Source of the DNA: Rostratula benghalensis
Lineage: Eukaryota; Chordata; Aves; Charadriiformes; Rostratulidae
Reading direction: 5' to 3'
NCBI GenBank assembly: GCA_013399305.1
Contig: VXAI01000303.1
Coordinates: 472,307 to 536,306 of the forward strand
Length of the DNA: 64,000 nt
In this document: in pieces, positions 25,601-39,544 of the stretch
Layout of the letters: each line of letters starts with the position of its first letter
Numbering within the stretch: the stretch's first letter is position 1
Made by a program: the position numbers and the translations under genes
Notes under the pieces: model-generated
The model's input: the letters and a program-made list of their open reading frames with translations, nothing else
Database searches by the model: none
Told to the model about the DNA's origin: nothing

Positions 25601-27397
25601 GAGAGGACAATAAAATCTCCCTCCCCCAATCTTTTGGAGCTCTGTTTTATACAACAAATTCAGAAGTAGCATAAAGAACTTGAACTGGTGCAGGTGCAGG
25701 CTCAAAAATTGTCTATATCTATGTTCCAGCTGTAAAGCCACCATTTGTTTAAATACAAAATTCTGATTTTGGCACCTAAGGACAGGGATTAGTTTTACAG
25801 GAGTTGCAGTAAGGAAGGAATTAAGTGAAAAGGTCATATAACTACACTGTCTTGAGCAAGGGTCACCTTACATACAGCCTGTGAAGATTTCTGGGTAGGA
25901 GGGATAGGGCTGGGTGAGCCAGAGGTGCTTCTGCAAAAACACTGCTAGCTTTGTCCAGAGCTGGTCACAGATTTCTTACACTTCTGTGACTAGTACTGTT
26001 GCAACCTCAAAGTCCACTCCCTCAAAGATTTTTCTGCTTTCATGCACACTTTCATTCCCAACCTTGTTGTGCCTCTGTTATGCAATTCAGAGATGCTTTG
26101 TTGGTGCTGAGAGAGTGCCAGTGTCCCAAAGACAAAACCTGCTCCACCTTGGGATTGTTTTGTGTGGCATTTAATCAGCAGCTCTAAGAGAACCAAGTCT
26201 ACTTGCCAGTGTCCCTCTCTGAAGATAAATCCTCTTTGTGGCTGCAGTGCAGGGTGACAGCAGCAGATATGAGATGTCTCCCACCCCCAACAGCAGCATG
26301 CCATAGAGTTTAGATGACAAAAAACAGCACCTCAAAACCCTTCACTAATTGTGGCCACTAGGTTTCTCAGGGCCTGATGGCAGAGGATAATCTTTCCTCA
26401 AGATCTGGCTTCTTTCATTGTGGGATAGTTGCCAGACAAGAGGATCAAAGACCTCCAAGGTGCTTCATTCACCTCCACAACCAGGAGAGCAGAAACCAGC
26501 TGTGGCAGTTCTGCAAGACCCTACCTACTACAAACAGAGAGGAGACAACCCATAACCATAGAAAGGATGGCATAAATTACTGCTGTCTGAGAGCAAAGAA
26601 GACCAGGAAAAGACACCACTCAGAAGAATAGCCATGAGCACTGCCCTTTATGGAGAGTGCCGGGTGAAGACAAATTCATGCTGCGAATTCATTGCACAGC
26701 ATAATGATACTGTACACCATAAAGGGCCTTCAAAAGAGCAAAACCATCTGCTTAAAATTACTCTGACCAATTTTTGATGATATCTAAATCTGACCATAAA
26801 GCAAATAACACACAGGTTAATACTGACATCTTATTAATGGATCCATTTTTGCAGCTATGAAATACTGTAATCTCTGAATCAACTTTACTACAAGAAGTTC
26901 CTTTCATCCATATTTAATACATGAGCTCTATTAAAAGTTTGTATTAAGCCCAGACAATGAATAATGGAAAATTCCATTTAGATTCTGTCAAATTTTCCTT
27001 GGAAATAAATCAACCAAATAAATAAAAAATGCAAATAAAGCCAAGCATTGTATGTTTCATCTTTATCAGCCTGATTTTGATTTCATTAGTGAAGAAACAC
27101 TTCTTCTTTCTTTTGACTCCTGGTAAAAAAACCCTTGCAGGTTTCAGACAACTTGTCTCCCTGCAATTCCTTTTTCCTCTCTTTCTCATTATGGATTGGT
27201 AACCACAAGAAAACCGCCAAGGACTATTGAGTCATGATGGAGTCAGAAGGTATAAGTGATTACTCTGATACAAAGAAAAACAAACTTGCTGTTCGGACAA
27301 GCAAAAGCATGTATCTCTAGAGGCTGCTCTACATCTCAGAAGATCTATCAATCTATCACCATGTATCTGTAGATGGATATACCACTATAAGAATATT

Positions 27398-27414
27398 AAA
27401 AAAAAAAAAAAAAA
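27398..27414 (+). repeat. Poly(A) tract, 17 A
   Basis: A pure run of 17 A follows GAATATT. I looked upstream for a processed-pseudogene body or a SINE head and saw none. Confidence 0.9.
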
Positions 27415-29924
27415 CAACACAGGAAAGGTACTAATATAATTACATCAAATAGGTTTAAGTCGTACCAAAGGTACGCTAATCCTCTCATGATAAATGTTAC
27501 CTGAAAATCCAGGAATGAAAATTAACAGTGACTGGGCATTTACAATGCAGAAAAGAAATTGATATACCCCTGCACTTAGAAAATACCAAAGACTGCTCTG
27601 TTTGTGACTGAAAATAATAGACTTACTGCAGAAAATTTACTTCAAATACACACATTCCCATCAATCTGATCTCTTTGGGTACTCTCATGAGAATAATTGC
27701 CATAGAACCAAGGTGAGCAGAAGAAAATAGAAATATCGGTATTCCTCATATCCTAGCCTGAGATACATTGCAAGGACTGCATGAGTTCGCCCAGGGAGGT
27801 CAGTTCATACGAAGCTCTGCCTACATAGGAATTGTATCCCAGGTGCACCCCAATTATGATATAGACCAAAAATTAGGCATATCAGGACAAAGTGAGAGCT
27901 GTCAGCCTAACATGCCTGAATTGGGGAATTTGAGGGACAATCCTCTTCAGCAGGGATTTTTAGAGAAGTTTTGCTTGATGTCAGAATATCAAATCTTGCT
28001 TAATATTTCAGATGTCTCATTTTGATATTCCTTCTCTAACCTTCTACAAAGACTATCAGTAAAACCCCTCATCCTGAAGGTGTATCTTTGGAAATCAGCC
28101 ACCAGTTTTAAGTTGGGGTAGCTTTAGCTTCACACTGCTACTAGCAGTATGTGAGCATGAGACAGAAAAACCCTTATCGAGAAAGAGGTTCCTCTAGGAG
28201 CTGTGGACACCTCTGTCACTATGTTGGTGACAGAATTGATTCAGTACCATTTGCAACTACAGATACATCTTGGACCATTTATTCCATTTACAGGCCTGTG
28301 AGGAACGGAAAGCAGCTGCTTCCTAATTCTATTTAGAATTCTAATTGTGTTGCACTGGCCAGGGAACCCAGCGATCACACTCGCACATGTAGGGAAAGAA
28401 AGCAGAGGGAATCAAGATCACTGCGTGAAAGAGTCTGAAGGATAAGACTGTCACAATGCCATTCTGTATTGACAGTTATTATGATCTCTCTTGGTGCAGA
28501 ATAATCCAAATGGATTCTGCCAGTACAAATGCACAGCATATGCAAATATGAGAATGACTTTTTTGGATATCCATAGAAATCAAATGTACTTTGCATAAAC
28601 ATTCATATCAACAATCTGATATTACAGATTTAACCCTTCCAGTCAATGGTTGAACCAGTATCATGAAGTCAGTAATTACTGTTAAGTAATGTTTTGAATT
28701 TTCCACATCAGCAGACAGCAATGTGTGCAATTTGTTCATAGGTATGAACACAAAAATCCCACTCAGGTCTATACAATAACTTATGTCAAATTGCTTAACT
28801 CTATGCACATGCTGATATATACACTGAACATAGCTGCCCTCACATATGCTTACTCCTGCAGAAACAAGCAGAAACTTGATTTATATTAGTATCCCAGAAA
28901 GTCATTCACATGTATAGCATAGCTACTTGATTCTGTTTTTGAAATAATTCCATTATCATTTATAGGCACTAGTGATCACTTAATGATAGTAATTTTTCAG
29001 TCTTCATTTTACAGTCTTGCTTACTCGCCAGCGTCTATTGTGATTTCTGGAGAAATGGGGGTGTCATAGTGCTACCTGTGATATGAAAGAAAAGATAAAT
29101 CTGGAAACTATAATAATAAAGATTATATCGCTATGATAGACAAAACGCTGAATCTGGACATAAGCAGTGAGTTCATCCCATTATGCTGTTAGCCTGCTAT
29201 GCGTAAGATTCAAGGTCTTCATCGCATTATTTTGCTATAATACCACATCTCTGTAATTGCAAAGTGAATATGTAACACCATCCTAAAACACGCCTTTTGT
29301 CCATTGTCATGAATAATACACACGGAAAGTTATCTATATTACCATCAGGTGGAAATCCAGGTGGCAGGCTAAAGCTTCAGGACTAAATTTCCGCTGAAAA
29401 TGTTGTTTGCTCATAGTCTTCATATGTGTGTATGCAAATCAGCCTTACCCTGTACAGCTAATTTTTTACCGTCCGTGATATAAAGTACACAAAATGTTAA
29501 GGATACAGGTTTTGACAGGGTATAGAATTTCCATTAGAGACTCCATTTTTTTAATTTCAGTTGAGATAGTTGGACAACTCAGACTAATGTGTTTTCTAAA
29601 AACAATATAAGCTTTACAGTGTAAATACAATAGAAGTATATTAGAAGTTCATCTACTTTCTAAAAACAATAGAAGCCCAGTTCAAAGACAAATGCAGTGA
29701 ATTTGCCACAACACTGCACAAAGTAGTTTACATTCTTCTGATTCAACACAAGTGTTTGACAAAGAAGAATACATGTGAGCAAAGTTAGGGTTTTGAAACT
29801 AAAATTAAAGGCAAGCTTTCATAGAATATAAGACATAAACCACCACAAAGACATACTTGTAAATAATTATTATAGTTCATCCCCTTCTCCAGTGCAATTT
29901 TATGTTCAGTCCTCTAAGTGCATC

Positions 29925-30000
29925 ATAAAATAACAGAATTTCAGGGTTAAAAGTCAGAATTATACCCTGTATGCCTGATTTGCTCATACCTTTAAATGCC
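29925..30000 (-). mobile_element. Possible old CR1 3'-end fragment
   Basis: CATAAAATAACAGAATTTCAGGGTTAAAAG followed by text ending CTGATTTGCTCATACC resembles the reverse complement of an old CR1 tail (repeated ATAGAATxxCAGAAT, then GGTTxxAAG, then a short spacer). The match is short and diverged, so the call is weak. If correct, only about 75 bases remain. Confidence 0.3.
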
Positions 30001-30408
30001 AAATTCCACAAGGCAGCAAATTCAACCTCAGGTCTTTACAAGGTATTCACAGCTAGCAATGTATGTGCACAAGGTTCAACATAACCACGCATAAGTGTTA
30101 CGGGGTAGATATGTTCCTCTAAGTGCTTGATCATAAAAGTGGGTGCATGCTCCTTTCTCATGAATACTGAGGCAGAGAATCACAGCTGTTAAACCAAAAC
30201 ATCACATTGCAAAGCTGATAAATGGCTTTTGTCCATACTTGTTGCTGACATGAATGCTAATGACCTGATCACTAAAGTAACTCACTGCAGTTGTATTTAC
30301 ATGAGCAGAGTACTCCTTTATAAATAATCTCCACTAAATGCTTTCACAACATTTATACCTTTCCATAAGGATTTCTTTCACAGAAGGAAAGAATAAGACA
30401 GACATAGG

Positions 30409-30428
30409 AAAAAAAAAAAAAAAAAAAA
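30409..30428 (+). repeat. Poly(A) tract, 20 A
   Basis: A pure run of 20 A is followed by a short GAAGAAAAGG purine stretch. No retroposon body is recognisable upstream. Confidence 0.9.
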
Positions 30429-33236
30429 GAAGAAAAGGAAAAAATGTCATTCAAAAAGTACAGTGAGTCTCTTTCAATTAAAATAATAAAAATAGTTATT
30501 TTGGAAATCATTATTACCATGAAACTAAAGGGCTCAGACAATTTGGAAGAGAAGCAATAAAATTACAGGACTGAGCAGCAACGTACTGCATTATTCTCTG
30601 AAAATACAACGGTTTTCAGATTCTGAAATCAGGGATAGATAGGAACCGACAATCTTCAACATCAATTTCTGTTGGAAAAAAGTGACATGTCTATTTTTAT
30701 TTCCTTACATACCCATATATAATATACAAACATTAACTGATTCCTGGGAACCTGAGCAACAGGTATACTAGTGCTAGAATACCTAAACACACTGGTGTAC
30801 ACAAGAAATATGAACAAAATTTATCCTGTGTCAAAAATTGCTCTTCAACATTTCACATCTAATCATATATCGCAAAGGCTAGGAAAGTCTGTAGTGTGAT
30901 ATGTCAGGGTTACCCAAATATTATTCACCACTCTCCCAACAATGTCATCTGATGAAGTACTTGTATACATGTTCAATCAAAATAGAGAAAATAGTATGGT
31001 TTTTGTTACATTGGTCTGCAAGAAGCTCAAAATTAAACAGGATCCCTGGGCCTGGAAGCGAACAAACAAAAGGCAGAGACTTGCAATCCTAAACAGAGAC
31101 CATCAGGTGAATCACGTCTTCCAATTCCATGTCACTAACTAGCATAATTTTTTTCTTTTTCAGGATTCAGTTTTAATTATCTAATTTCCTCTTGAACCAA
31201 GTCTGAGTTGCACAGAAATTGGCAAAGTCAAATAAAACCATACTAATGTTCAAAGGAATAGACAGAAATATTGTCTTGAAGGTGTTACAGTTTAAAAAAA
31301 AAACTCATTTACTCCCTCTCCTCAATATATATGTTGAGTGAGCACATAATGCAATGTAGTCCTTATATATCTCAGATGAGTGAATCAGTCAGGCAGATGG
31401 TCAGCTGTCTATCACTCTATCTTGTGATCTTTCATCTTAAAAAGTCTGGCATCAGAAAATAATTCCATATACCACTGTCATGATCTGCAAGCACATTCTT
31501 AGTACTTTGTAGCAGAAAAGGTTATCACATTGTCCCTATAATAGAACTTAATGATCCAAAAGATATGCAAAGAATTGTGTCCTGAAGAATTAATCCCATG
31601 GCCAGACCCATCCAGATGGACCCTCGTTCTCATCCAGACTCAATAGCAAAGACCCAAGCTTAAAAGTGTAATTGCCATGATTTTATGCACAGTCACAATA
31701 AATTAAGGTTGTCACCTGTCATAGCTATTTCTGGCTGAAAATGCATAAATATATTCATAGATTTGTCTTACAAATCGAGTTTGTGAATGATTTTTGCCTT
31801 TCACAATGATCTTATCTGATGCTAGAAACAATAGATAATATAAACCATACCTAACTTGAAATGCCTTTTCTTTTTTCAATTTCAATGATGCCTAACTCCA
31901 CCCTGTTTAAATGTCCACTGTCTAACAAAATGACAATCACCCTCAGACTGATATTGATCCTCGCTGAAGCCACAACTGGAATTTTCAGTGGTTTTAAGAT
32001 AATGCAGTAGTGAGATGGTTAAGTATATTATTCTTTTCTTTAATCTTGGGAGTTTATTCACAGCAATTAAAAAAGGAAGATGATACTTACAAAGAGTATC
32101 CAAAATCCATTACAGGGGTTGAAGCTTTGAGTTGCTACAGTAACCCCTTTTTTCCAACACTAAGATAAAAGCTAATTTCCTCTTCCCCTCTCCCCTGTAC
32201 TTTACTTTACAACCTCAGGTTCTTCATTGGAGACCTACATTTCTGTTTTGATTCCCTTGGCACACAGGTAAACATTGTACTTTTCATTCCATGTAAGTCA
32301 TTAAAGTCAGTAAACAGCAAAAATGAATAAAACAGCAATTTACGTATTTTTAACACCTCTGAGTTAAAACCACTTTGCAATAGGGAAGAACAGATGCTCA
32401 TTTCTAAATGCTAAAGCCACCAACTGGGAATATGCCAGTTGTAACTGCTGCCATCTGTTTTCAACTGTTCTTTTTACCTAGCTCTCTGAGATTCATATCT
32501 GAATTCACAGCCATACATTTCCACCAGAAGAGGGGCAGAGGGAATAGTAAAAGCAGGAATTTTCCCATGTGCTCTCACCTTCATTAAATAAGAACTTTCA
32601 GTAATTACTGGTTCACAAGATCTCTATGAAATGATGAATCAGGGGCAGTTTTTGTAAGGATTATATGGTGACAGTAGTTGTTTAAAAACCACTTTTCATT
32701 ACTGCATTCCTACATTTCATTTATCTTGTTTACTTTCTAGCCGTTGCTGTTTATCTTCCTATCCTCTCTCTAGGAGGTAGTCAGGTAGAACTCGAGTATA
32801 TAGCTCTATGCTCCTACAGTGATAACTCAGCTCCTGCTGGAAACAAAGCACCTTGTGAGTACCTGAGTGTCCACTGCTTAAGGTCAGTTGCACTACTAAG
32901 TTCCATAATGAGGTCAATGCCTATCTTTGTGTAAATACATTCAGATGTTCCTTATGCCCAAGTACTCATAGTTTGTACAGCATCTGAGACAGATTCTACA
33001 AGATGGCAGTGCTGGACTGGCATAGGTACAATATGACACACATAATGTGAAAAAAAAAAATAATCCCTCGTTAACAACAATAAAAATCCTTTAAATGCCT
33101 AAATAAATTTCTGATAATTTAGAGAAAGTCCATATTTAAATTTTCCCCTGAAAGGCCTTTCAAGACGATATTCCTGTCTCTATTCTTTTGTATATTAGTA
33201 TGGTTTTGTTTGACTTCACCAGTCTCTGAGGGGCTT

Positions 33237-33273
33237 GAGAGAGAGAGAGAAGAAAGAAGAAAAGAAGGAAAGG
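33237..33273 (+). repeat. (GA)n polypurine tract
   Basis: Thirty-seven consecutive purines, beginning as a GA dinucleotide run and ending as mixed GAAA/GAAG. This is a microsatellite-derived polypurine tract of a type that can adopt triplex structure. Confidence 0.85.
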
Positions 33274-36200
33274 TAAAGGAAGAAATAGTTTTTTCATAAT
33301 TTCATCACTAGGACTAGGTTAGGAGAGGTTTCAAGTATTGTTTTGTGCAGTTGCTTTTGGACTCCTCTGAAAATTTATATCATACTTAAAAGTTAAGCAC
33401 AACAAACAAATTTGCCCCATGATGATAGAAATGTCAAAAAAAAGAATTAAATGAGGAGACGTCCCTCTGTAGCCAAAGTCCTACCTCACACTACCAAACA
33501 ATATCTTACAGTCCTTAAAAGTCAAATACTCCTTTTTTTTTTCTTTTTTACAATCTTCAAAAAAAATTTGAGCAAGACAAGTCATGAAAGAGGTAGAACG
33601 TACCACAAGAAAAGCTAATAATGAGAACTGCACTGCTATCAATACTTCTCTTGAAAAGAAGGCAGTTAATATCAAAAGCCAGATACCAGAGAGCATATTT
33701 ACAAACTACAAAAGCTTAATGTAAAAAGATGAGTGCTTAATGTCAGTGACATTTTGTCTCTTTAGTATCATACTTAGTGTAGAATTTGAAAATGAGAGAA
33801 TAAAAAGGTAGGGAAAGAGATGGAAAGAATTACAACTGTGACAGTCTTCAAGACCTTTAAAACCTTAAGAGTAATATCGTGAATGATCCTTGGGGAAACT
33901 AAGAACACACCAGTACACTAGAAAATACAACATTTAAGAAGAAATAGACTTGACTGATAGAAACAAGTCATGTTACATTTTCCCTGAAATATTTTAAAAG
34001 CTCGCTAGGAAGTTTAGAGTAGAAATTACTTTTATTTTTTTCTGTACTAAAACTGTATGAAATAGTAGTAGAGATACACAAGTACATTTAAATCCTTCAA
34101 TTCTGCAACTTGACACATGTGTCTGGACATAACATGCATACTCCATGAGGACTTCAGTCCACTGTTAGCAAGAAATGCTGAAAGGTACAAAGACTTTCTT
34201 TAACTTTTCTAATTGAAAATTAGTGTTGGTTCAGTTGTAGTATTAAACAGTTGAACCTCATGAACTGCGTCTCTCAACAACATGACTCAACCTTGTAGGT
34301 CAATGTGCAAACACATGGAGATCATGGCCTCAGTATTAATTTCTGCAAAAACACATTCACAGCTTGTCACTGAGCATTAGGTATTGTTAGCCTCAGAGAA
34401 AAAGAAATAGTTCTTCCATTTTTCTGTAATGGGAAGGATGTGTATCACAGTCCAGGGAAGCATTAAACAAGACTGATATACTCCCAGTTTTTGAAAATTC
34501 ACGGTGAACACCAAGCTATGCATTAAAAAATACTAATTACCAAAGCTAGTGCTATTTTCTCTATTGGTCTGAATAAATTATTTCTAAATGCTAGTTTAAG
34601 ATTAAATTAAACTTCATTTTTATTTTTAAAGTAAAAAAGACTGAAAAAAAAATTGTGTATTACAGTACCATGAGGAAATAAATACAGAAGACATATCACT
34701 TGAAAAAACAATTTCTGAAGTGGAACTTCTCTGTAATTAGTGTTTGCACAAAAAAAAAAAAAAATGAAAATAAAAAATTTGGGCAGAACTAGAACTGAAA
34801 GATCTACTGAGATCAGGGAAGAGCCACTGTCAGGGGCTACAAAAAGACTAAAATTCAGTGAGCCAATGAAGTTATCTTCAGGGATAGATACCAATCTATA
34901 GATAGACCCCAAAAAATCCTGCCAGTTCCCTATCGAACAGGCAGAAGCTCTTCCTGCTTTTTTCCCATGGGAATAAGAGTTTGCAGCATGCCTCCTGCAG
35001 AGCAGGACTGGCAGGTGGAGCAGCAGCATAGTAGCAGCAACACGGCTAACTCCTGCTGCTGCCACTGACACCATGATACAACATGGTTTCATTCAGATGG
35101 TAGCAGTACCTGAGCAAACGAAGCTGCAGAAATATTTGGGATGTAGGGGCTGAGAACAAGAACTCCTCTTAAAAACTGATTTCTTCTTTCTCTCACTTTT
35201 TTGTGGATGGTGATCCTAAGGGTAAAGAAAGTAACTAGTTGTATCTTCCCTGGTGTTTCCAAATTAGAAGCTGGATAAAGAGGCCAGTAAAAATATCAAG
35301 AACAGAACCTGGGAATTACACAAATGGATCTAGCAGTGCAAACTGACCCAAGTAAATCTGAATTTGAGCCTTGAAGTTCACTGTATTCACCTGAATTGTG
35401 AAGGGTGCCTGAAGAATGATGTAAAATGCTTCCAATGGATGTTCTCACTTAATAGGAGCTACCTCCTTCTGAAAAGTAGCTGGTCTAGTTTCTTCTGTAT
35501 CTGGTTTTGGTTTAGAATTTCCACAGAATATTTTATTTAATCTCATCATCTGTTTATTTGATACAGAAAAATAACACTCTCTGTCTCTTTCTTGTGTCTG
35601 AGCCCATATGCCAGTTTTCACAAGCCAGTCTCCAGCTACAATGGAGAGAAAATCTTCAGAAAGAAAAAAAATTCTGTTTTTTTTTCTTATAGAGTTTATG
35701 TGAGATTAAGGCACAATTTCTCGCAATTTACAATGACAACTGTTGTTTAACTAACTCCCCTTTTCGAATAAATATTTTATTATTTGTCAAGCCCTTATGT
35801 GCCAACTGGTAGCAAGCCACCAGCCTGGGCCTGGTCTAGAGTTGAGTTACAACGTTAACGCTTTAGAATTTTATTACAATGATAGAATCCGTGGCTGAGG
35901 TTTTCAAAAGTTAGTACTTAAATTTCATCTGCATTGTATTATTTAATAAATGGTTAGTTATGTATTACTGTTAACCAGCCAGAATTTCTGCTTTAATCAA
36001 AATTCTAAGTAGTGAAAGTTACAAACCTACTCCAGTATTAAAATAAATACAGTAATTTTAAACTCACAGCATTCCTTTTTCCTCTTGTAAAAAAGCAAAA
36101 CAAATCCTGCTAGATCTGCCTTGAACAGCACCAAGACTCCTCTACCCTTACATTTATTTCATGCATGTGTATTTCATGAACTATTTACCCGTATACAGTA

Positions 36201-37560
36201 CAAATGTGAATCATTCTCTCCCTAATTGCCAATATGTCACTGTTAAGCATACACATGCAGCTGACAGACTGGCCCAACATTTGCTGCAAGGAGAGAGTGT
36301 TGAGAAGGCAGCTGTCGCAGTGATATCAGTGCTCTGGTCAGGCGGAGCAAGCAGACCAGGCATGCACAAATTCCATTATCTTAGCCTTATCCTTAATCCT
36401 GCCGCCCTACAGAGAAGGGTTGTTACAGGCTCAGCTAGCAAAGGCCCCAGCTGCAGTCTCCTGTTAGTTACCATCAGCTGCTGGCCATAGTAGCCTCTCT
36501 GGGGAACTGCTACTCCACTGCTTTCATCTACAGATGTTAAATCAAATGTTTTTCGAATCTTTGGCGTGTATTCCCCAGGGACCAACCAACTTGGTTTTTG
36601 TCATGCTTTTAAAGATTCCTATTCAAAACACGTCTGACTGTACTTCTTTTCTAACACTTAGTTGAAATTCAGGGAAGTTCAGAGGACCTGTGTGGTCAGC
36701 ACTGTACATATGGGTAGGGAGAGGGGCATTTGGTAGTATTTGCTGAATGTCTTTCATGAAGGAGCCTAGCAGCTTGAGGGATTGCAGGACAATTGAATCA
36801 GCTAGACTACTATGCTTACTTGGTTTATTACAAATCCCTTTAGGCTCTAGAGCCAATGTATCTAAAGTACTGTTGCAGCTTTCTAGCAGTTATAGATGAA
36901 GGAGCTGTGTAGCCACATTTAATCTCTTTACTTCTTCAGAGTTCTGCATACTTTTATCATCTCAATTACCTTAGGAGCTGTGATTGGATTTAACTTCCTG
37001 CACATTAAATTAGTGTCAGCTGTCATTCTTTGTATGCATTTGTTAAATTCGATCTGTTCTATATGGGAGTATGAGGCAGAGAGACACTAAGTGTATTAAG
37101 GTTTACCACAGAAAGATTTAAGGAAGGACTTAAGATCTGGAATTATTGCTCAGATAAAGACAACTAAGTTCATGTTCTTACTGCACTTCTTTTCAAGGCT
37201 GATATAATTGATGTAACCCTCTATAGCCTGCCACTCCGAGCATTAGGAATCCTAAGAAATATAAGACTTTCTCATGCTGAACTGACATTTTTTCTTCCTT
37301 CCCCTACCCTGCCCCCGACCCCCCCAGTATAATATCAGTGAGCTTGTGGGTAATGCTCAGTTAACATCTCTGGAAAATTATGAGTTTTATCTACAAAATA
37401 AACATGGTGAGGACAGAGAAAATGCAGCATAGACTTTACCATTTAGACCACCACTTCCAGAGCATTTATGTTCTGCCAAGAGAATCACAGAATCATAGAA
37501 ATGTTTAGGTTGGAAGGAACTTTTGAGATCATCTAGTCCAACCATCACCCTAACTCTGTT

Positions 37561-37578
37561 AAAAAAAAAAAAAAAAAA
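37561..37578 (+). repeat. A18 tract inside the CR1 3' UTR
   Basis: Eighteen A on the plus strand (T on the element's own strand) follow CACCCTAACTCTGTT. Related copies, as I remember them, carry a shorter A-run here, so this looks like microsatellite expansion inside the element. Confidence 0.85.
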
Positions 37579-37595
37579 TGAAACAATGCCCATCA

Positions 37596-38868
37596 CTAAA
37601 CCCCATCACCAAGCACTATGTCAACCCGTCTTTTAAATACCTCCAGGGATGCTGCCTCAACAACTTCCCTGGGCAGCCCATTCCAATGCTTAATAGCCCT
37701 TTCTGTGTAAAAATTGTTCCTAATATCCAGTCTGAACCTCCCCTGGTGCAACTTGAAGTCATTTCCTCTAGTCCTATCATCTGTGACTTGGGAGAGTAGA
37801 ACAGCCCTCACCTTTCTACAACCTCCTTTCAGGTAGTTGTAGAGAGTTAGAAGGTCTCCCCTCAGCCTCCTCTTCCCCAGGCTGAACAACGCCAACTACC
37901 TCAACCTCTTCTTATAAGGCTTACTCTCCAGAACCCCACCAGCTTTGTTACCCTTCTCTGCACCCACTCCAGCGTGGTAAGGGGCCCAAAACTGGACACA
38001 ATGCTAAAGCTGGGGCCTCAGCAATGCAGAGTAGAGGGGGATGATCACCTCCTGAGTCCTACCTACCACACTGCTCTTGTTACAGGCCAGGATGCTGCTG
38101 GTCTTCTTGGCCACGTGGGCACACTGCTGGCTCATGTTCAGCTGGCTGTCAGCTTACACCTCCAGGTCCTTTTCTGCCAGGCAGCTCTCCAGACACTCTT
38201 CTCCAAGTCTGTAGCACTGCATGGGGCTGTTGTGACTCAAGTGCAGGACCCGGCACTCGGCCTTATTCAACCTCATCCCATTTTCCTTGGCTCATCAATC
38301 AAGCCTGTCCAGATCTCTCTGCAAAGCCTTTCTACCCTCAAACAGGTCAAAACCCCATCGTGGTTTAGTGTCATCTGCAAACTTACTGAGAGTGGAATTG
38401 ATTCTCTTGTCCATACCATTGAAAAAGATGTTAAAGACAATTGGCCCCAATACTGAGCCCTGGGAGACACCACTCATGACTGCTCACCAGTTGGATTTAA
38501 CTCCATTTACCACCACTCTCTGGGCCTGGTGTTCCAGGCATTTTTAAACTCACCAGAGAGTTCTCCCATCCAAGCCATGTGCAGCCAATTTCTCCAGGAA
38601 GATACTGTGGGAGACTAACAAAGGCCTCTTTAAGTCCAGGTAAACAACATCCACAGCCTTTCACTCATCCACCAAGGGGATCACTGTCATAGAAGGAAAT
38701 CAGGTTTCTTAAGCAGGACCTTCCCCTCATGAACCCACGCTGGCTAGGCCTGATCCTATGGGTGTCCTTCATGTGCTGCATAATGGATCTCAGGATGATC
38801 TGTCCCATGACCTTCCCAGGCACTGAGGTCAGGCTGACAGGCCTGTAGTTCCCCAGATCATCTGAAGG
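37596..38868 (-). pseudogene. CR1 ORF2 reverse-transcriptase remnant, minus strand
   Basis: The order of motifs on the minus strand is GNYRPVSLTSVPGKVM and GFMRGRSCLRNLISFYD (frame 38961-38665), then [14 protein letters not shown] and LSKFADDTK (frame 38477-38295), then the C-terminal block [40 protein letters not shown] and [19 protein letters not shown] (frame 37895-37596). The catalytic FADD motif is kept, unlike in the 15.1-kb copy, but the coding sequence is split over several frames and lacks the endonuclease and ORF1. It is therefore a dead fragment. Confidence 0.92.
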
Positions 38869-39544
38869 TAAAAGTAAAGGAGAAGGTAAAGGCCATGCAC
38901 AATTGGCTTCCCTGGTGGGACTGGGAAGCCTAACAAGAATTTCAACACTGTTATTGGGCACTTAAATGGATTTATCTACCGGTAAGTAATCAAAGGTCAC
39001 AGTTTTTCTTGGTTTACATTTATGACATCTCCAATGACATGAAAACGTATGTACTTTTAAGAAAAAGAATGTGTTAGCTAAAACATGATTTCTGACTATC
39101 TTTCCTGATATTTTCTGATGAACATCCATCTTCCAGTACAGTTGTCACCTTTTTCTGTCATTTTACAAGTCTAAGTTTCTTTACCATCCAGTGCTTCTTG
39201 CTAAGCACCTACATCATCTTAGTCATGTCTCATGGGCCTTCCTGGGAGACAGGTCCTATGCAAAATTTTCCAAACAGAAATATGGAACTCCCTTAACTTC
39301 TATGACAAAATAATAGAAATGGGACCTTACCTCATTCTGTGCATGATTACTATTTCAACATATTGATAACATAACTAAAAAGCATGCTTCCTAGCCTTTG
39401 GAAGCCATCTTAAGAGTGTAACAGTCCAGAGCAAGGCTTATTAAGTTCTGAGTTTCATGAAGTAGAATTCAATATTTATTATAAAACTGGAGCCTGTCAT
39501 TGGATTCTCCACCATATCTGACTTGTTCTGATACTAGAATGCAG

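Larger units (their letters stand above)
19661..37481. other. Long unique AT-rich stretch without recognised genes
   Basis: I find no recognisable coding exon or RNA gene in about 17.8 kb. The two longest open frames outside transposons are 25334-25837 (-, 167 codons) and 34607-35092 (-, 161 codons). Neither has a recognisable domain, and the second is lengthened by A/T tracts. Simple tracts: A-rich at 20370-20430, T/C-rich at 25135-25175, A17 at 27398-27414, A20 at 30409-30428, polypurine at 33237-33273 and A15 at 34750-34764. Modestly GC-richer patches at 21640-22060, 22440-22720 and 25900-26660 show no homology I recognise. A possible exon at 20265-20356 is discussed under findings. Confidence 0.6.
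37482..38868 (-). mobile_element. CR1 LINE, 5'-truncated, about 1.4 kb
   Basis: Read on the minus strand, the element runs from the reverse-transcriptase start region (GNYRPVSLTSVPGKVM, near 38860) to the 3' terminus at 37482. There the plus strand shows AGAATCACAGAATCATAGAA followed by GGTTGGAAGGAAC and GATCATCTAGTCCAACC. It is the longest continuous CR1 reverse-transcriptase remnant in the window. The 3' UTR contains an A18 run (plus strand, 37561-37578). Sequence beyond about 38868 no longer resembles CR1, which gives the truncation point. Confidence 0.95.

Noticed and set aside
25334..25837. 167-codon open frame on the minus strand
   Set aside because: It has no recognisable domain, is rich in Leu/Phe/Lys as expected from AT-rich DNA, and the region gives no gene context. 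I treat it as chance.
26377..26631. 84-codon open frame in a slightly GC-richer patch
   Set aside because: Low-complexity, Arg/His/Lys-rich text without a recognisable domain or splice context.
34607..35092. 161-codon open frame on the minus strand
   Set aside because: More than a third of it is Phe/Ile-rich text from A/T tracts. The more GC-rich start (34900-35080) does not resemble a known protein or signal-peptide-bearing family that I can name.
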